A stretch of DNA of 9,830 bases from an uncultured Bacillota bacterium (GTDB taxonomy: Bacteria > Bacillota_I > Bacilli_A > RF39 > UBA660). How positions within the stretch are numbered: the stretch's first letter is position 1; every line of letters begins with the position of its first letter. A program made the translations under genes and the position numbers. Positions 1-6,478 of this stretch are shown here, one piece after another. Under the pieces are notes generated by a model. The model worked only from the letters and a program-made list of their open reading frames with translations. It had not been told where the DNA came from and searched no databases. The DNA lies in assembly GCA_947179265.1 (NCBI GenBank), contig CAMXBB010000027.1:1-9830 (forward strand), in the 5' to 3' direction.

Positions 1-278
1 CTTATAGAGTGGTATTATTATTTGACTTCCAATTTAGATTAACTAAGAGTGAATATCAAGAGATAATCGATATATGTGATAAAAATGAAATATATATTCT
101 ATCAACGAATAAGATAACGACTTATTTATTAGATAATATTAAATCCGATAGATTACATGTTATTAATTTCTATAGTGAAATAGAGAAACATAGTGAATAT
201 TTAATGAAGGATTATGTTCATTTAACTGACAAAGGTATTAAAGCTTTAGCAGAATTTTTGAAAAATATAAAAAGTTAG
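1..278 (+). CDS. C-terminal part of an SGNH/GDSL-type hydrolase or acetyltransferase (partial)
   Basis: The reading frame is open to the left edge of the window, so the true start lies upstream; the GTG at 9 is probably internal. The end of the protein reads like the last part of an SGNH-hydrolase domain such as the one at the C-terminus of OatA-type peptidoglycan O-acetyltransferases. A short strand and helix are followed by 'INFYSEI', then 'KDYVHLTDKGIKAL'. Asp (codon 210-212) and His (codon 219-221) form the D-x-x-H pair of block V, which holds two of the three catalytic residues. The nucleophilic Ser block and any membrane acyltransferase domain would lie outside the window. An O-acetyltransferase acting on cell-wall or surface glycan is one possibility and a plain GDSL esterase is another. 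The gene ends at TAG and is followed nine bases later by a strong terminator. Confidence 0.6.
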   Translation, partial: YRVVLLFDFQFRLTKSEYQEIIDICDKNEIYILSTNKITTYLLDNIKSDRLHVINFYSEIEKHSEYLMKDYVHLTDKGIKALAEFLKNIKS

Positions 279-287
279 TTTTTTTGT

Positions 288-323
288 AAAGTAAATCTAT
301 TATGACATAGATTTACTTTTTTT
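288..323 (+). terminator. Intrinsic terminator of the SGNH gene
   Basis: A perfect 13-bp inverted repeat (288-300 with 307-319) with a six-base loop is followed by a T-tract to 323. It lies just after the stop codon at 278. Confidence 0.85.
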
Positions 324-335
324 AATACTAATTGA

Positions 336-344
336 TGTTATAAT
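336..344 (+). promoter_or_regulatory. Extended -10 promoter of the ABC operon
   Basis: TG-T-TATAAT is a perfect extended -10 element (TGnTATAAT). There is no good -35 at 17-bp spacing, only part of the preceding T-tract. The predicted transcript start is near 351, so the SD site AAGAAGGAG (352-360) would lie at the very 5' end of the mRNA, 16 bases ahead of the ATG. Confidence 0.7.
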
Positions 345-366
345 AAATAATAAGAAGGAGTAACGT

Positions 367-1227
367 ATGAATAGTATTATAGAAGTTAAGGGGTTAGCAA
401 AAAAATATAAAAATGGTTTCCAATTTGGAAAAGTTGATTTATCTATTAAGTCAGGAAGGATAGTAGGTATTCTTGGAGAAAATGGAGCCGGAAAAACTAC
501 TTTGTTAAAATGTATTTTGAATATTTTACATAGGGATTCTGGTACGGTTAATATTTTGGGAAAGAGTCTTGAAGAATTTGATAGTGAGATTAAAGAAAAT
601 ATTGGTCTTGTTATGGATGATGTCTTCTTACCCGAGATACTTAATCCAAAAGAGATTGATAGTATAATGGGAAATCTATATCAAAATTGGGATTCTAGTG
701 AGTATTATAATTATTTAAATAGATTTAATATTCCTTTAGATAAGAAGATTATGACTTTATCGACAGGGATGTTAAAGAAATTTCAAATAGCAGCTGCACT
801 TTCACACCATCCTAAAATATTAATTCTTGATGAACCAACTAATGGATTAGATCCAATAGTTAAAAATGAAGTATTAGATATATTCACCGATTTTATAAAA
901 GAAAAAGGAAATACTATTTTGTTATCTAGTAATATTACATCAGAATTAGAAAAGATATCTGATGATATAATCATTTTAGATAAGGGAAATATCGTACTAG
1001 AAGGTGAAAAGGATAAAATCATAGATAGTTATGGTATTGTAACTCTTAATAGTAAGGCTTTTGATAAAGTAGATAAAAAGGATTACTTATCGTATGTAGT
1101 TGATGATGAAGGATATCATCTATTGATTGCTAATAAGAGTAATTTTAAGAAAAAGTATAAAAATAGTAAGATTAAAGATATTGATTTAGAAGAATTAATG
1201 ATTCTTATGGTAAAGGGTGTGAAGTAA
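367..1227 (+). CDS. ABC transporter ATP-binding protein with Asn in place of the H-loop His
   Basis: This is the cytoplasmic ATPase subunit of a two-gene ABC exporter. Walker A is at residues 37-45 (GENGAGKTT), a signature variant LSTGM at 131-135, Walker B at about 150-156 (KILILDE) and the D-loop at 160-162. The whole resembles the small YtrB/PmtA-like exporter ATPases, in which LSTGM is normal. Those relatives usually read 'SSHITSDLEKIAD' at the H-loop. Here the matching stretch is 'SSNITSELEKISD', with Asn189 (codon 931-933, aat) in place of the switch His. About 80 C-terminal residues follow the nucleotide-binding domain. The start has SD AAGAAGGAG six bases upstream. The stop overlaps the start of the permease gene by one base (TAATG), which implies translational coupling. 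No GntR-family (YtrA-like) regulator, common next to such genes, is seen here. The substrate is unknown. Confidence 0.92.
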   Translation: MNSIIEVKGLAKKYKNGFQFGKVDLSIKSGRIVGILGENGAGKTTLLKCILNILHRDSGTVNILGKSLEEFDSEIKENIGLVMDDVFLPEILNPKEIDSIMGNLYQNWDSSEYYNYLNRFNIPLDKKIMTLSTGMLKKFQIAAALSHHPKILILDEPTNGLDPIVKNEVLDIFTDFIKEKGNTILLSSNITSELEKISDDIIILDKGNIVLEGEKDKIIDSYGIVTLNSKAFDKVDKKDYLSYVVDDEGYHLLIANKSNFKKKYKNSKIKDIDLEELMILMVKGVK

Positions 1228-1856
1228 TGAAAGGTTTATTAAAGAAAGATTTTCTATTATTAAAGTCTGTAGCGTTACCAATCATAGCAATTTTAGTTAT
1301 GTTATTAGTAGCAGGTTTAGTTGAATCTGTGGAAGTTATCTATACATTTATTTTGTGGTCTTTGGTTATTGTAACAGCTGTTTTTAATCAAGATAGATTT
1401 CATAGAACAGAGGAATTTATAACAAGTATTCCTGATGGAAAGATTAAAGCTGTAAAAGCCCGATATGCTATATCAATTATTATGGTAATTGTTTTAAGTT
1501 TAGCAGTATTTGCTTTTGCTGGAATAAATTCAATATTACATCCTAATTTTTATTATACTTATGTGCCAATAATTGTACTTATTACTATAGCATTCTCTTT
1601 ATTAGGATTTGCTATTTGGTTACCAATAACTTATCGTTTTGGAATTTTAAAGACTTCATTAATATCTGGTATGTGGTCAGTTGGTGGAATGTTTGCAATA
1701 TTATTTGCAATTAAAAAGCCAATTTATAAAGTAATAACTAATTATACTATGGATAGAATATTTATGGGATGTGGTTTATTGGTATTTGCTACTTTGTGTT
1801 TGTTATATGTATCTTATATAATATCTATCAAAGCATACTTAAAGAGAGAAAAATAA
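1227..1856 (+). CDS. ABC-2-type exporter permease, six predicted TM segments
   Basis: This is the membrane partner of the preceding ATPase. Its 209 residues contain six hydrophobic stretches, at about 14-34, 36-53, 80-103, 111-134, 143-162 and 178-201. A charged cytoplasmic loop after TM2 ('FNQDRFHRTEEFITSIPDGK') is typical of small ABC-2 permeases, where a D/E-rich segment and a 'slP..r..iv..Ry' motif sit before TM3. The ATG shares one base with the ATPase stop, and the SD AAAGGGTG (1212-1219) lies inside the ATPase gene. Two such half-permeases would be expected to pair with two ATPases. The cargo cannot be read from the sequence; relatives export peptides, toxins or antimicrobial compounds. 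Confidence 0.85.
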   Translation: MKGLLKKDFLLLKSVALPIIAILVMLLVAGLVESVEVIYTFILWSLVIVTAVFNQDRFHRTEEFITSIPDGKIKAVKARYAISIIMVIVLSLAVFAFAGINSILHPNFYYTYVPIIVLITIAFSLLGFAIWLPITYRFGILKTSLISGMWSVGGMFAILFAIKKPIYKVITNYTMDRIFMGCGLLVFATLCLLYVSYIISIKAYLKREK

Positions 1857-1877
1857 GAGATATTAATCTCTTTTTTT
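1855..1877 (+). terminator. Intrinsic terminator overlapping the permease stop codon
   Basis: The stem AAGAGAT (1855-1861) pairs with ATCTCTT (1866-1872) across an ATTA loop, with T's to 1877. The last two bases of the TAA stop form the base of the stem. The T-tract ends where the next extended -10 element begins. Confidence 0.75.
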
Positions 1878-1885
1878 GTTATAAT
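1877..1885 (+). promoter_or_regulatory. Extended -10 promoter of the DUF5680/YHGS pair
   Basis: TG-T-TATAAT directly follows the terminator T-tract, with no clear -35. The predicted transcript start is about 1891-1893, which lies after the ATG at 1887 and at the SD AGGTGA (1892-1897). This supports ATG 1905 as the translation start. Confidence 0.65.
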
Positions 1886-1904
1886 AATGGTAGGTGATAA
1901 CGAT

Positions 1905-2369
1905 ATGAATGATGTATTGATTAATTTTTTGATTGAAGCTAAAAAGAATACTTATGCAGATGAAACAGGAAGAAGTAAGGTTTCATCATCAAGGAAAGAA
2001 TCTGTTGATTTTGAATATCAAAAAGATAATATGATGTATCATGATACTTTCTTTGGTGGAGTTAACTTTATGGGATGTGAAGTATTATATTTAGATGATA
2101 AAGTTATTTGGGGAATGAACTATTATGGTAATACATTAGATGATTCTTTAAGTGAAGAAGCCATGGATAAGGTATTAAGACCAGCATTAATGCAAGTTGG
2201 GGAGTCGGATGTAATACCTGTAAGAGGTCCAAAGAATTTTGATAATGGCGAGTATCATTATTCTTTTAAAGTTGAAGGTAATATGGAAAACTTTAGTGGA
2301 ATAGAAGAGATAAAAAAAGACGATAAATTGATATACCGTTTAGTATGTACTGGTGGTGTTATTAAATAA
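1905..2369 (+). CDS. DUF5680-like protein of unknown function
   Basis: The protein has 154 residues when started at ATG 1905, which has the SD AGGTGA seven bases upstream. The in-frame ATG at 1887 lies before the predicted transcript start and has no SD. The sequence runs 'FLIEAKKNTYAD', 'SSRKESVDFEY', 'YHDTFFGGVNFMGCE', 'WGMNYYGNTLD', 'PVRGPKNFDNGEYHYSFKVEGN', ending in 'YRLVCTGGVIK'. This is the pattern of the DUF5680 family, which occurs alone or behind XRE-type helix-turn-helix domains; here there is no DNA-binding domain. The biochemical role is unknown. The TAA stop overlaps the ATG of the next gene by one base, so the two products are probably made together. The family name rests on memory of the pattern, not on a search. 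Confidence 0.75.
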   Translation: MNDVLINFLIEAKKNTYADETGRSKVSSSRKESVDFEYQKDNMMYHDTFFGGVNFMGCEVLYLDDKVIWGMNYYGNTLDDSLSEEAMDKVLRPALMQVGESDVIPVRGPKNFDNGEYHYSFKVEGNMENFSGIEEIKKDDKLIYRLVCTGGVIK

Positions 2370-2959
2370 TGGAAGGTATTTTATATCATGGAAGTAGTAA
2401 CTCTGATTTAGAAGAATTAAAGCCACATAGAAGTACTCATCAAAAGAATTGTATCTATGCAACACCATCCAAGGCAGTAGCGCTCCTATTTATTGGAAAA
2501 GGTGAAGGAGACTTGGACACTCGTATTTCAAGTGTTGATGGAAAACCAGAATTAATTGAGAGAAGAGAGGGAGTATTTGCATCTTTATATAACTGTGATG
2601 GTTATATATATGAGATAGATGCTTCTACTTTTGAACATTATGATTATCTATGGTCTTTAGAAGTTATATCATTCGAAAGTTCTATTAAACCTTTAAGAAA
2701 AATATATATACCTAATGTATGGGAAGCCATTGAAGAACAAGAAAGATTAGGTAATCTAACTATTATGAGATATCCTAATCGACCTAAAAGTGTTCCTTTA
2801 GATAATAGTGATCTAATAGAAAAATATATTAGATTTGAGAAGAGTGGTTTAAAAGGTGCAGTTGGGGATTTACTAAGAATATATCCTGAGTTTGCTGAAG
2901 AGGTTGGAAAACAATATCCAGAATTTTTTGAAGAAAATAATAATAAAAAGAAACAATAA
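2369..2959 (+). CDS. YHGS-type protein, possibly with an ADP-ribosyltransferase-like fold
   Basis: This 196-residue soluble protein opens with 'ILYHGSSNSDLEELKP' (His7), followed by 'IYATPSKAVALLF' (Tyr30). That layout resembles uncharacterised Bacillota proteins starting LYHGS, and the H...Y pattern of KptA/PARP-like ADP-ribosyltransferases. Transferase activity is inference, because I cannot identify a third catalytic residue with confidence. The middle part, 'YIPNVWEAIEEQERLGNLTI-RYP', also fits the same uncharacterised family, and the Lys/Asn-rich tail is low-complexity. Translation probably depends on coupling to the DUF5680-like gene through the TAATG overlap, with a weak GGTGGTG site at 2352-2358. 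The pair could be a substrate/modifier or toxin/antidote unit, but nothing in the sequence proves this. Confidence 0.65.
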   Translation: MEGILYHGSSNSDLEELKPHRSTHQKNCIYATPSKAVALLFIGKGEGDLDTRISSVDGKPELIERREGVFASLYNCDGYIYEIDASTFEHYDYLWSLEVISFESSIKPLRKIYIPNVWEAIEEQERLGNLTIMRYPNRPKSVPLDNSDLIEKYIRFEKSGLKGAVGDLLRIYPEFAEEVGKQYPEFFEENNNKKKQ

Positions 2960-2985
2960 AAGAATATGTTATCATATTCTTTTTT
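2959..2985 (+). terminator. Shared terminator between convergent YHGS and LysR genes
   Basis: A perfect 10-bp stem (2959-2968 with 2973-2982) has a TTAT loop and T's to 2985 on the plus side. The stem begins on the last base of the plus-strand TAA. The minus-strand LysR stop TGA (2972-2974) lies in the loop and stem, so the hairpin probably serves both genes. The T-run on the minus side is poorer. Confidence 0.8.
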
Positions 2986-3865
2986 CTTGAAATAAATCGA
3001 TTAATTTATTAACACTAAAGTTAGGAATAGTTTGTTTTAAAGTAACCAAACCGATATATCTTTTAGGTACTTTAGGGATTACATCTAATTCATATAATTC
3101 ATGGTTGTTTAGTTCAGAAGTTATAAATTCTTTTGTAGCATAACCAATACCAAAACCTATTTTAACAAAGTCCATAATTAGATTGTAACTTACGATTTCC
3201 ATTTTAGGAGTTAGATTAACTTTATTTGTTTTTAAATAATTATCTAAGTACTCTCTGGTATTAGAAGGAAGTTTTTGGAATAGTAATGGATATTGATTTA
3301 AGTCAGATAAATTGATCTTTCCATTGACCATGTCATATATCTCTTTATTACTAACAAAGATATCTTGGACATCCATGACATTTATAATGTTTAAATCCTT
3401 AGCTTCTTTAGCTGGTAAGTTAAGTAAAAGCATATCTAAGTTTCCATTCCTAAGACCCGTTAAAAGATTTTCTGTTAAATTGTTAGTTATTTCGATATCG
3501 ATATTGGGATATAGTTTATGAAATTTTTCTAAATATGGCATTAATACATGTTTACTTACAGTGGTACTAGCTCCAATTCTTATTATTCCATAATCCAAAT
3601 TCTTTAGATTAGTTAATGTGTTTTCCCCATTGGTAAATGCTTCAATACCTTTTTCGATATAGGAAAAAAATATTTTCCCTTCATCTGTTAACGTAACACC
3701 TTTTTTGGTACGAACAAATAGAGTAATACCAAGCGATTCTTCAAGGGTCTTTATTTGGTATGATACTGCTGGTTGTGAGATATGTAAGATGTTGGCAGCA
3801 ATAGAAATACTTTTATTAACTGCTACATAATAAAATATTTTGTATGCTTCATAGTTATTATTCAT
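2972..3865 (-). CDS. LysR-family transcriptional regulator
   Basis: This 297-residue protein has the standard LysR length and layout. The N-terminal winged helix-turn-helix spans about residues 3-62, with the recognition region 'SQPAVSYQIKTLEESLG' at 30-46 and 'LFVRTKKGVTLTDEG' as the wing. The periplasmic-binding-like effector domain spans about residues 90-295. The start is the minus-strand ATG at 3865-3863, with SD AAAAGGAG (3873-3880) seven bases upstream. A longer in-frame start at 3967 would add 34 residues read from the divergent promoter region and overlap the opposite gene, so I reject it. The gene is divergent from the DUF2099-fusion gene, the classic arrangement for a LysR regulator controlling its neighbour. 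The effector ligand is unknown. Confidence 0.93.
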   Translation of the reverse strand: MNNNYEAYKIFYYVAVNKSISIAANILHISQPAVSYQIKTLEESLGITLFVRTKKGVTLTDEGKIFFSYIEKGIEAFTNGENTLTNLKNLDYGIIRIGASTTVSKHVLMPYLEKFHKLYPNIDIEITNNLTENLLTGLRNGNLDMLLLNLPAKEAKDLNIINVMDVQDIFVSNKEIYDMVNGKINLSDLNQYPLLFQKLPSNTREYLDNYLKTNKVNLTPKMEIVSYNLIMDFVKIGFGIGYATKEFITSELNNHELYELDVIPKVPKRYIGLVTLKQTIPNFSVNKLIDLFQEKRI

Positions 3866-3889
3866 ATATAAACTCCTTTTATATTTAAC

Positions 3890-3913
3890 ATAAAATATAT
3901 ATATTATTTTTAT
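3890..3913. promoter_or_regulatory. AT-rich imperfect dyad, candidate LysR operator
   Basis: ATAAAAT (3890-3896) and ATTTTTAT (3906-3913) form an imperfect inverted repeat, with one extra T, around an ATAT core between the divergent starts. LysR proteins often bind such dyads. The region is so AT-rich that chance symmetry is likely. Confidence 0.25.
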
Positions 3914-3937
3914 ATCATAAAAGTTGCTATAATACAA
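3909..3937 (-). promoter_or_regulatory. Putative promoter of the LysR gene
   Basis: Read on the minus strand, a -35 TTGTAT (3937-3932), a 17-bp spacer ending in TGA and a -10 TATAAA (3914-3909) form a TGn-extended promoter. Its -35 overlaps the plus-strand -10 of the divergent gene. The predicted start near 3902 gives a leader of roughly 37 bases. Confidence 0.5.
3925..3933 (+). promoter_or_regulatory. Extended -10 promoter of the DUF2099-fusion gene
   Basis: TG-C-TATAAT has no good -35; the 17-bp position (3905-3910) reads TATTTT. A weak -35 would fit a promoter that needs an activator such as the divergent LysR protein. The SD AAGAAGGA is at 3943-3950, before ATG 3956. Confidence 0.65.
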
Positions 3938-3955
3938 GCAGAAAGAAGGAATAAT

Positions 3956-5683
3956 ATGGCAAGTCATGCTGGACTTTTAATGGTCGTAAAGAGTAATAAG
4001 GGATATGTAAGAAAGGATGGAACATTAACTCAAGATAAAACACAAGCGAGAATCATTAGAGGTTTGGAATTTGGTTTTAAAGATGCTAGTGGAGTAGCTA
4101 AGAGTTTAGGTTGTTTTGAAGATTTAGATTTTGAATTTGAAACCTTAGAACCATCTTATGATTCTAGGTTAGCAATGATGGAGAGTTTCTTTCATGATTT
4201 AGGTATGGATTATAGAACAGCTTATAGTAAGGCAGAATATCTATTTAATGCATATCATCTTTATGATTATGAAAAATTTAAACAATATTTATCTGTTGTA
4301 GAATCAGAAACTGCTCAAGAAATAAGTCAAGGAAGAGCAAAAGAAGTTGCAGAATTAGATGGTAGAAGTGTTGTGCTTTATGGTATTAAGAAATCTCCAT
4401 CTGTTAACGAAGAATACACAGAAGAAACACTTTATAGTACTCAAAAAAGATACACCAAATACACATTTAATTTACCTACTCCTGATGTGGAAAAGTACTT
4501 TGTTTTAAACAATAAAGAAAAAGAATATTATAATAGTTGGCAAATAGAAGGCTTAGATGAATATTTAAGAGAACGATTTAATAACGAAAATGCTATTAAA
4601 CAAATCAGAATAAATGATAATAACCTTGAAATATATATTGAAGGTAAGAATTATCGATTAATTGAAAAAATAAGTAACGCTATTCGTTCATATTTGTCAC
4701 AAAAAGAAATGCATATTACAAGGATGTTTGGAAGTTATATTTTACTCATGAAAATAGATGGAAAGTTGCAAGCAACATTAGCAACAGAAATACCAATAAA
4801 GTATTGTCCTCTAATGATTAAGTTACTTGAAGAAGTAGGCGGGGAAACGGCTTTATCTTTAATAAATAGTTTAAAGACCACTGATCCTGAAAAACAAAAA
4901 GAGCTTATGTGTAAATTGATAAATGAAGTAGTAATAAATGGTGGATACTTCGATACTAATAGGTCTTTAAATTCATGTGAAGCAAATGTTTTATTTGGTG
5001 CTAGTGAAACGATTAGCTCAGCATTTCAAAGTAATTTATTGGATGCAGCCGTAATCGTATCTAATAATCTAGGAACTATTATTACTACTAATGCACCGTC
5101 AACTCAAGGTGCCGTTAAAAGAATGACAGGATTATTTTATACAAGTCCAAATGAAAATTTAGTTAAAGAAGCAAAAAGAGAAGGAATAATTCCAGTATTT
5201 CCCTATTCAGCAAAAATAGATCAATTAGCTGGAGTTAAATTAGCAATTAAAAAGGGATATAAAAGAATTGCTGTGTCTGTAGCAGCTCATGATAATTATT
5301 TACATGAGGAATTAAAAAGATTAGAAGCTGAACATAATGTAACTATCTATAAATTCGGATTATGTTCAACAGGAATAAATAAGAGTACTGCAGAGATAAT
5401 GAGAGATAATGCCGATGTTATATGGTCATGTGCTTCAAAATATGTTAAAGAAGAAATAGAACCATCATCATTATTACAAGTAGGTATAAAAATACCTGTT
5501 CATATAATGACAAATAATGGATGGAAGATTGTTTTAAATCATTTAAAATGTATGGATAGTGAATTTAATGAAAACATCGAATTAACTGAAAGACCAGTTA
5601 TCTTAAATGATAAAGGTCACATGAAAGTTTTGAAGAGAAGTGATGTTCGAAAATGTAGTGATTGTCCTCATCCATGTGTGTAA
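3956..5683 (+). CDS. DUF2099 / methanogenesis-marker-8-like protein with a large N-terminal extension
   Basis: Residues about 252-530 of this 575-residue protein follow the DUF2099 family, first noted as 'methanogenesis marker protein 8' in archaea. The matching stretches are 'IKYCPL' (281-286), 'FGASETISSAF' (347-357), 'LLDAAVIVSNNLGTIITTN' (361-379), 'IDQLAGVKLAIKKGYKRIAVSV' (421-442), and 'ADVIWSCASK...LLQVGIKIPVHIMT' (486-519). The first 250 residues are unrecognised; they look soluble and mixed helical, and include 'YRTAYSKAEYLFNAYHLYDY'. The C-terminus ends in C-x2-C-x3-C (Cys567, 570, 574), a possible metal or Fe-S ligand set that I do not recall as part of the core domain. DUF2099 has no established reaction, so no function is assigned. 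The gene is monocistronic, with its own promoter and SD AAGAAGGA, and faces a LysR gene. No methanogenesis genes are nearby. Confidence 0.75.
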   Translation: MASHAGLLMVVKSNKGYVRKDGTLTQDKTQARIIRGLEFGFKDASGVAKSLGCFEDLDFEFETLEPSYDSRLAMMESFFHDLGMDYRTAYSKAEYLFNAYHLYDYEKFKQYLSVVESETAQEISQGRAKEVAELDGRSVVLYGIKKSPSVNEEYTEETLYSTQKRYTKYTFNLPTPDVEKYFVLNNKEKEYYNSWQIEGLDEYLRERFNNENAIKQIRINDNNLEIYIEGKNYRLIEKISNAIRSYLSQKEMHITRMFGSYILLMKIDGKLQATLATEIPIKYCPLMIKLLEEVGGETALSLINSLKTTDPEKQKELMCKLINEVVINGGYFDTNRSLNSCEANVLFGASETISSAFQSNLLDAAVIVSNNLGTIITTNAPSTQGAVKRMTGLFYTSPNENLVKEAKREGIIPVFPYSAKIDQLAGVKLAIKKGYKRIAVSVAAHDNYLHEELKRLEAEHNVTIYKFGLCSTGINKSTAEIMRDNADVIWSCASKYVKEEIEPSSLLQVGIKIPVHIMTNNGWKIVLNHLKCMDSEFNENIELTERPVILNDKGHMKVLKRSDVRKCSDCPHPCV

Positions 5684-5693
5684 TTAATATGTA

Positions 5694-5722
5694 TTGATAT
5701 TGTGGTGCTTTTTTGCTATAAT
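5694..5722 (+). promoter_or_regulatory. Promoter of the lipoprotein gene
   Basis: The -35 TTGATA (5694-5699) and the -10 TATAAT (5717-5722) are separated by exactly 17 bp, with TGC giving an extended -10. This is the best complete sigma-A-type promoter in the window. No terminator hairpin is visible between the preceding stop (5683) and this promoter. Confidence 0.8.
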
Positions 5723-5745
5723 AAAAAATCAGAAATGGAGAAAAG

Positions 5746-6414
5746 ATGGAAAATATTTCAAGAAGAAAAAGAATATACTCAGGGGTTTTAGCATCACTAT
5801 TAACATTACAATTAACAGCTTGTGGTAATGCTGATATGCTCGATACAGTAAAGAATTATAATGTTGCTGTAGAGACTACTGATGATACAGTTTCAATGTT
5901 CATAATTGATAAGTACTATGATTATGAAGGTGAACAATTTCAATTAGTTACTCAAGATGGATTAGTAATCTTAACAAGTAGTAAGAACACAGAACTATTG
6001 AGAGTTTCGGATTATGATTTAGCGGAGGATTATGCTGAAGCTATCGCATTTGATGGAAAAGATATAATTAGTTATGACGAGTTACAAGGACTTAGTACAA
6101 GAGTAGCTATAAAAAGTTGGAATAAAGGTGTACTAGATATGCAATATACCTTTAATAAAGCTATTATCCAAAATGATGGTGGTGTTACCATAGTAAATAT
6201 AAAACAATGGGGAACATATGCAGAGGATGATAAAGTTCAATTAATATTACCTGATGATACTGTATTATTAAGAAATATTGAAGATGTTAAATTAGTAAAT
6301 GATACTAATGCAGATGAAAATGCTTTAACAAATTATGTATTATCATTAGTAGGTGATTTAACTAAAGTAACTTATTATCCAGTAGCAAAATCATTAAGTA
6401 AAACTCAAGAATAA
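5746..6414 (+). CDS. Predicted lipoprotein of unknown function
   Basis: The N-terminus is a type II signal peptide: a basic n-region (RRKR, residues 6-9), a hydrophobic core at about 12-22, and the lipobox LTAC at 23-26. Cys26 would be lipidated and the remaining 197 residues anchored outside the membrane. The mature part is acidic and has no further membrane segment. Its beta-rich stretches ('GVTIVNIKQWGTY', 'KVQLILPDDTVLLRNIEDVKLV') do not match a family I recognise. The start has SD TGGAG (5736-5740) five bases upstream. The gene has its own strong promoter and its own terminator, so it is probably expressed alone. Confidence 0.8.
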   Translation: MENISRRKRIYSGVLASLLTLQLTACGNADMLDTVKNYNVAVETTDDTVSMFIIDKYYDYEGEQFQLVTQDGLVILTSSKNTELLRVSDYDLAEDYAEAIAFDGKDIISYDELQGLSTRVAIKSWNKGVLDMQYTFNKAIIQNDGGVTIVNIKQWGTYAEDDKVQLILPDDTVLLRNIEDVKLVNDTNADENALTNYVLSLVGDLTKVTYYPVAKSLSKTQE

Positions 6415-6436
6415 ATCGTTGAAAAACGATTTTTTT
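6413..6436 (+). terminator. Terminator of the lipoprotein gene
   Basis: AAATCGTT (6413-6420) pairs with AACGATTT (6425-6432) across a stable GAAA tetraloop, and the T-tract runs to 6436. The stem starts within the TAA stop codon (6412-6414). Confidence 0.85.
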
Positions 6437-6448
6437 CTTTAGAATTTA

Positions 6449-6457
6449 TGATATAAT
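6449..6457 (+). promoter_or_regulatory. Extended -10 promoter of the phospholipase-like gene
   Basis: TG-A-TATAAT lies 12 bases after the preceding terminator T-tract and has no clear -35. The predicted transcript start near 6464 coincides with the SD and excludes the in-frame ATG at 6458 as the translation start. Confidence 0.65.
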
Positions 6458-6478
6458 ATGATAAAAGGAAGTGTTAAT

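Noticed and set aside
783..1022. Minus-strand 79-residue ORF
   Set aside because: It is a shadow of the ABC ATPase gene with low-complexity composition and no SD or promoter.
1887..1904. Upstream ATG for the DUF5680-like gene
   Set aside because: It lies two bases after the -10 hexamer, before the predicted transcript start, and has no SD.
3312..3521. Plus-strand 69-residue ORF
   Set aside because: It is antisense within the LysR coding region, with no SD and no recognisable protein features.
3866..3967. 34-residue N-terminal extension of the LysR gene
   Set aside because: It is read from the divergent promoter region, has no SD and overlaps the opposite gene; ATG at 3865 has a strong SD and gives normal LysR length.
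6458..6478. Upstream ATG for the phospholipase-like gene
   Set aside because: It directly abuts the TATAAT element; the SD at 6466-6471 serves ATG 6479.
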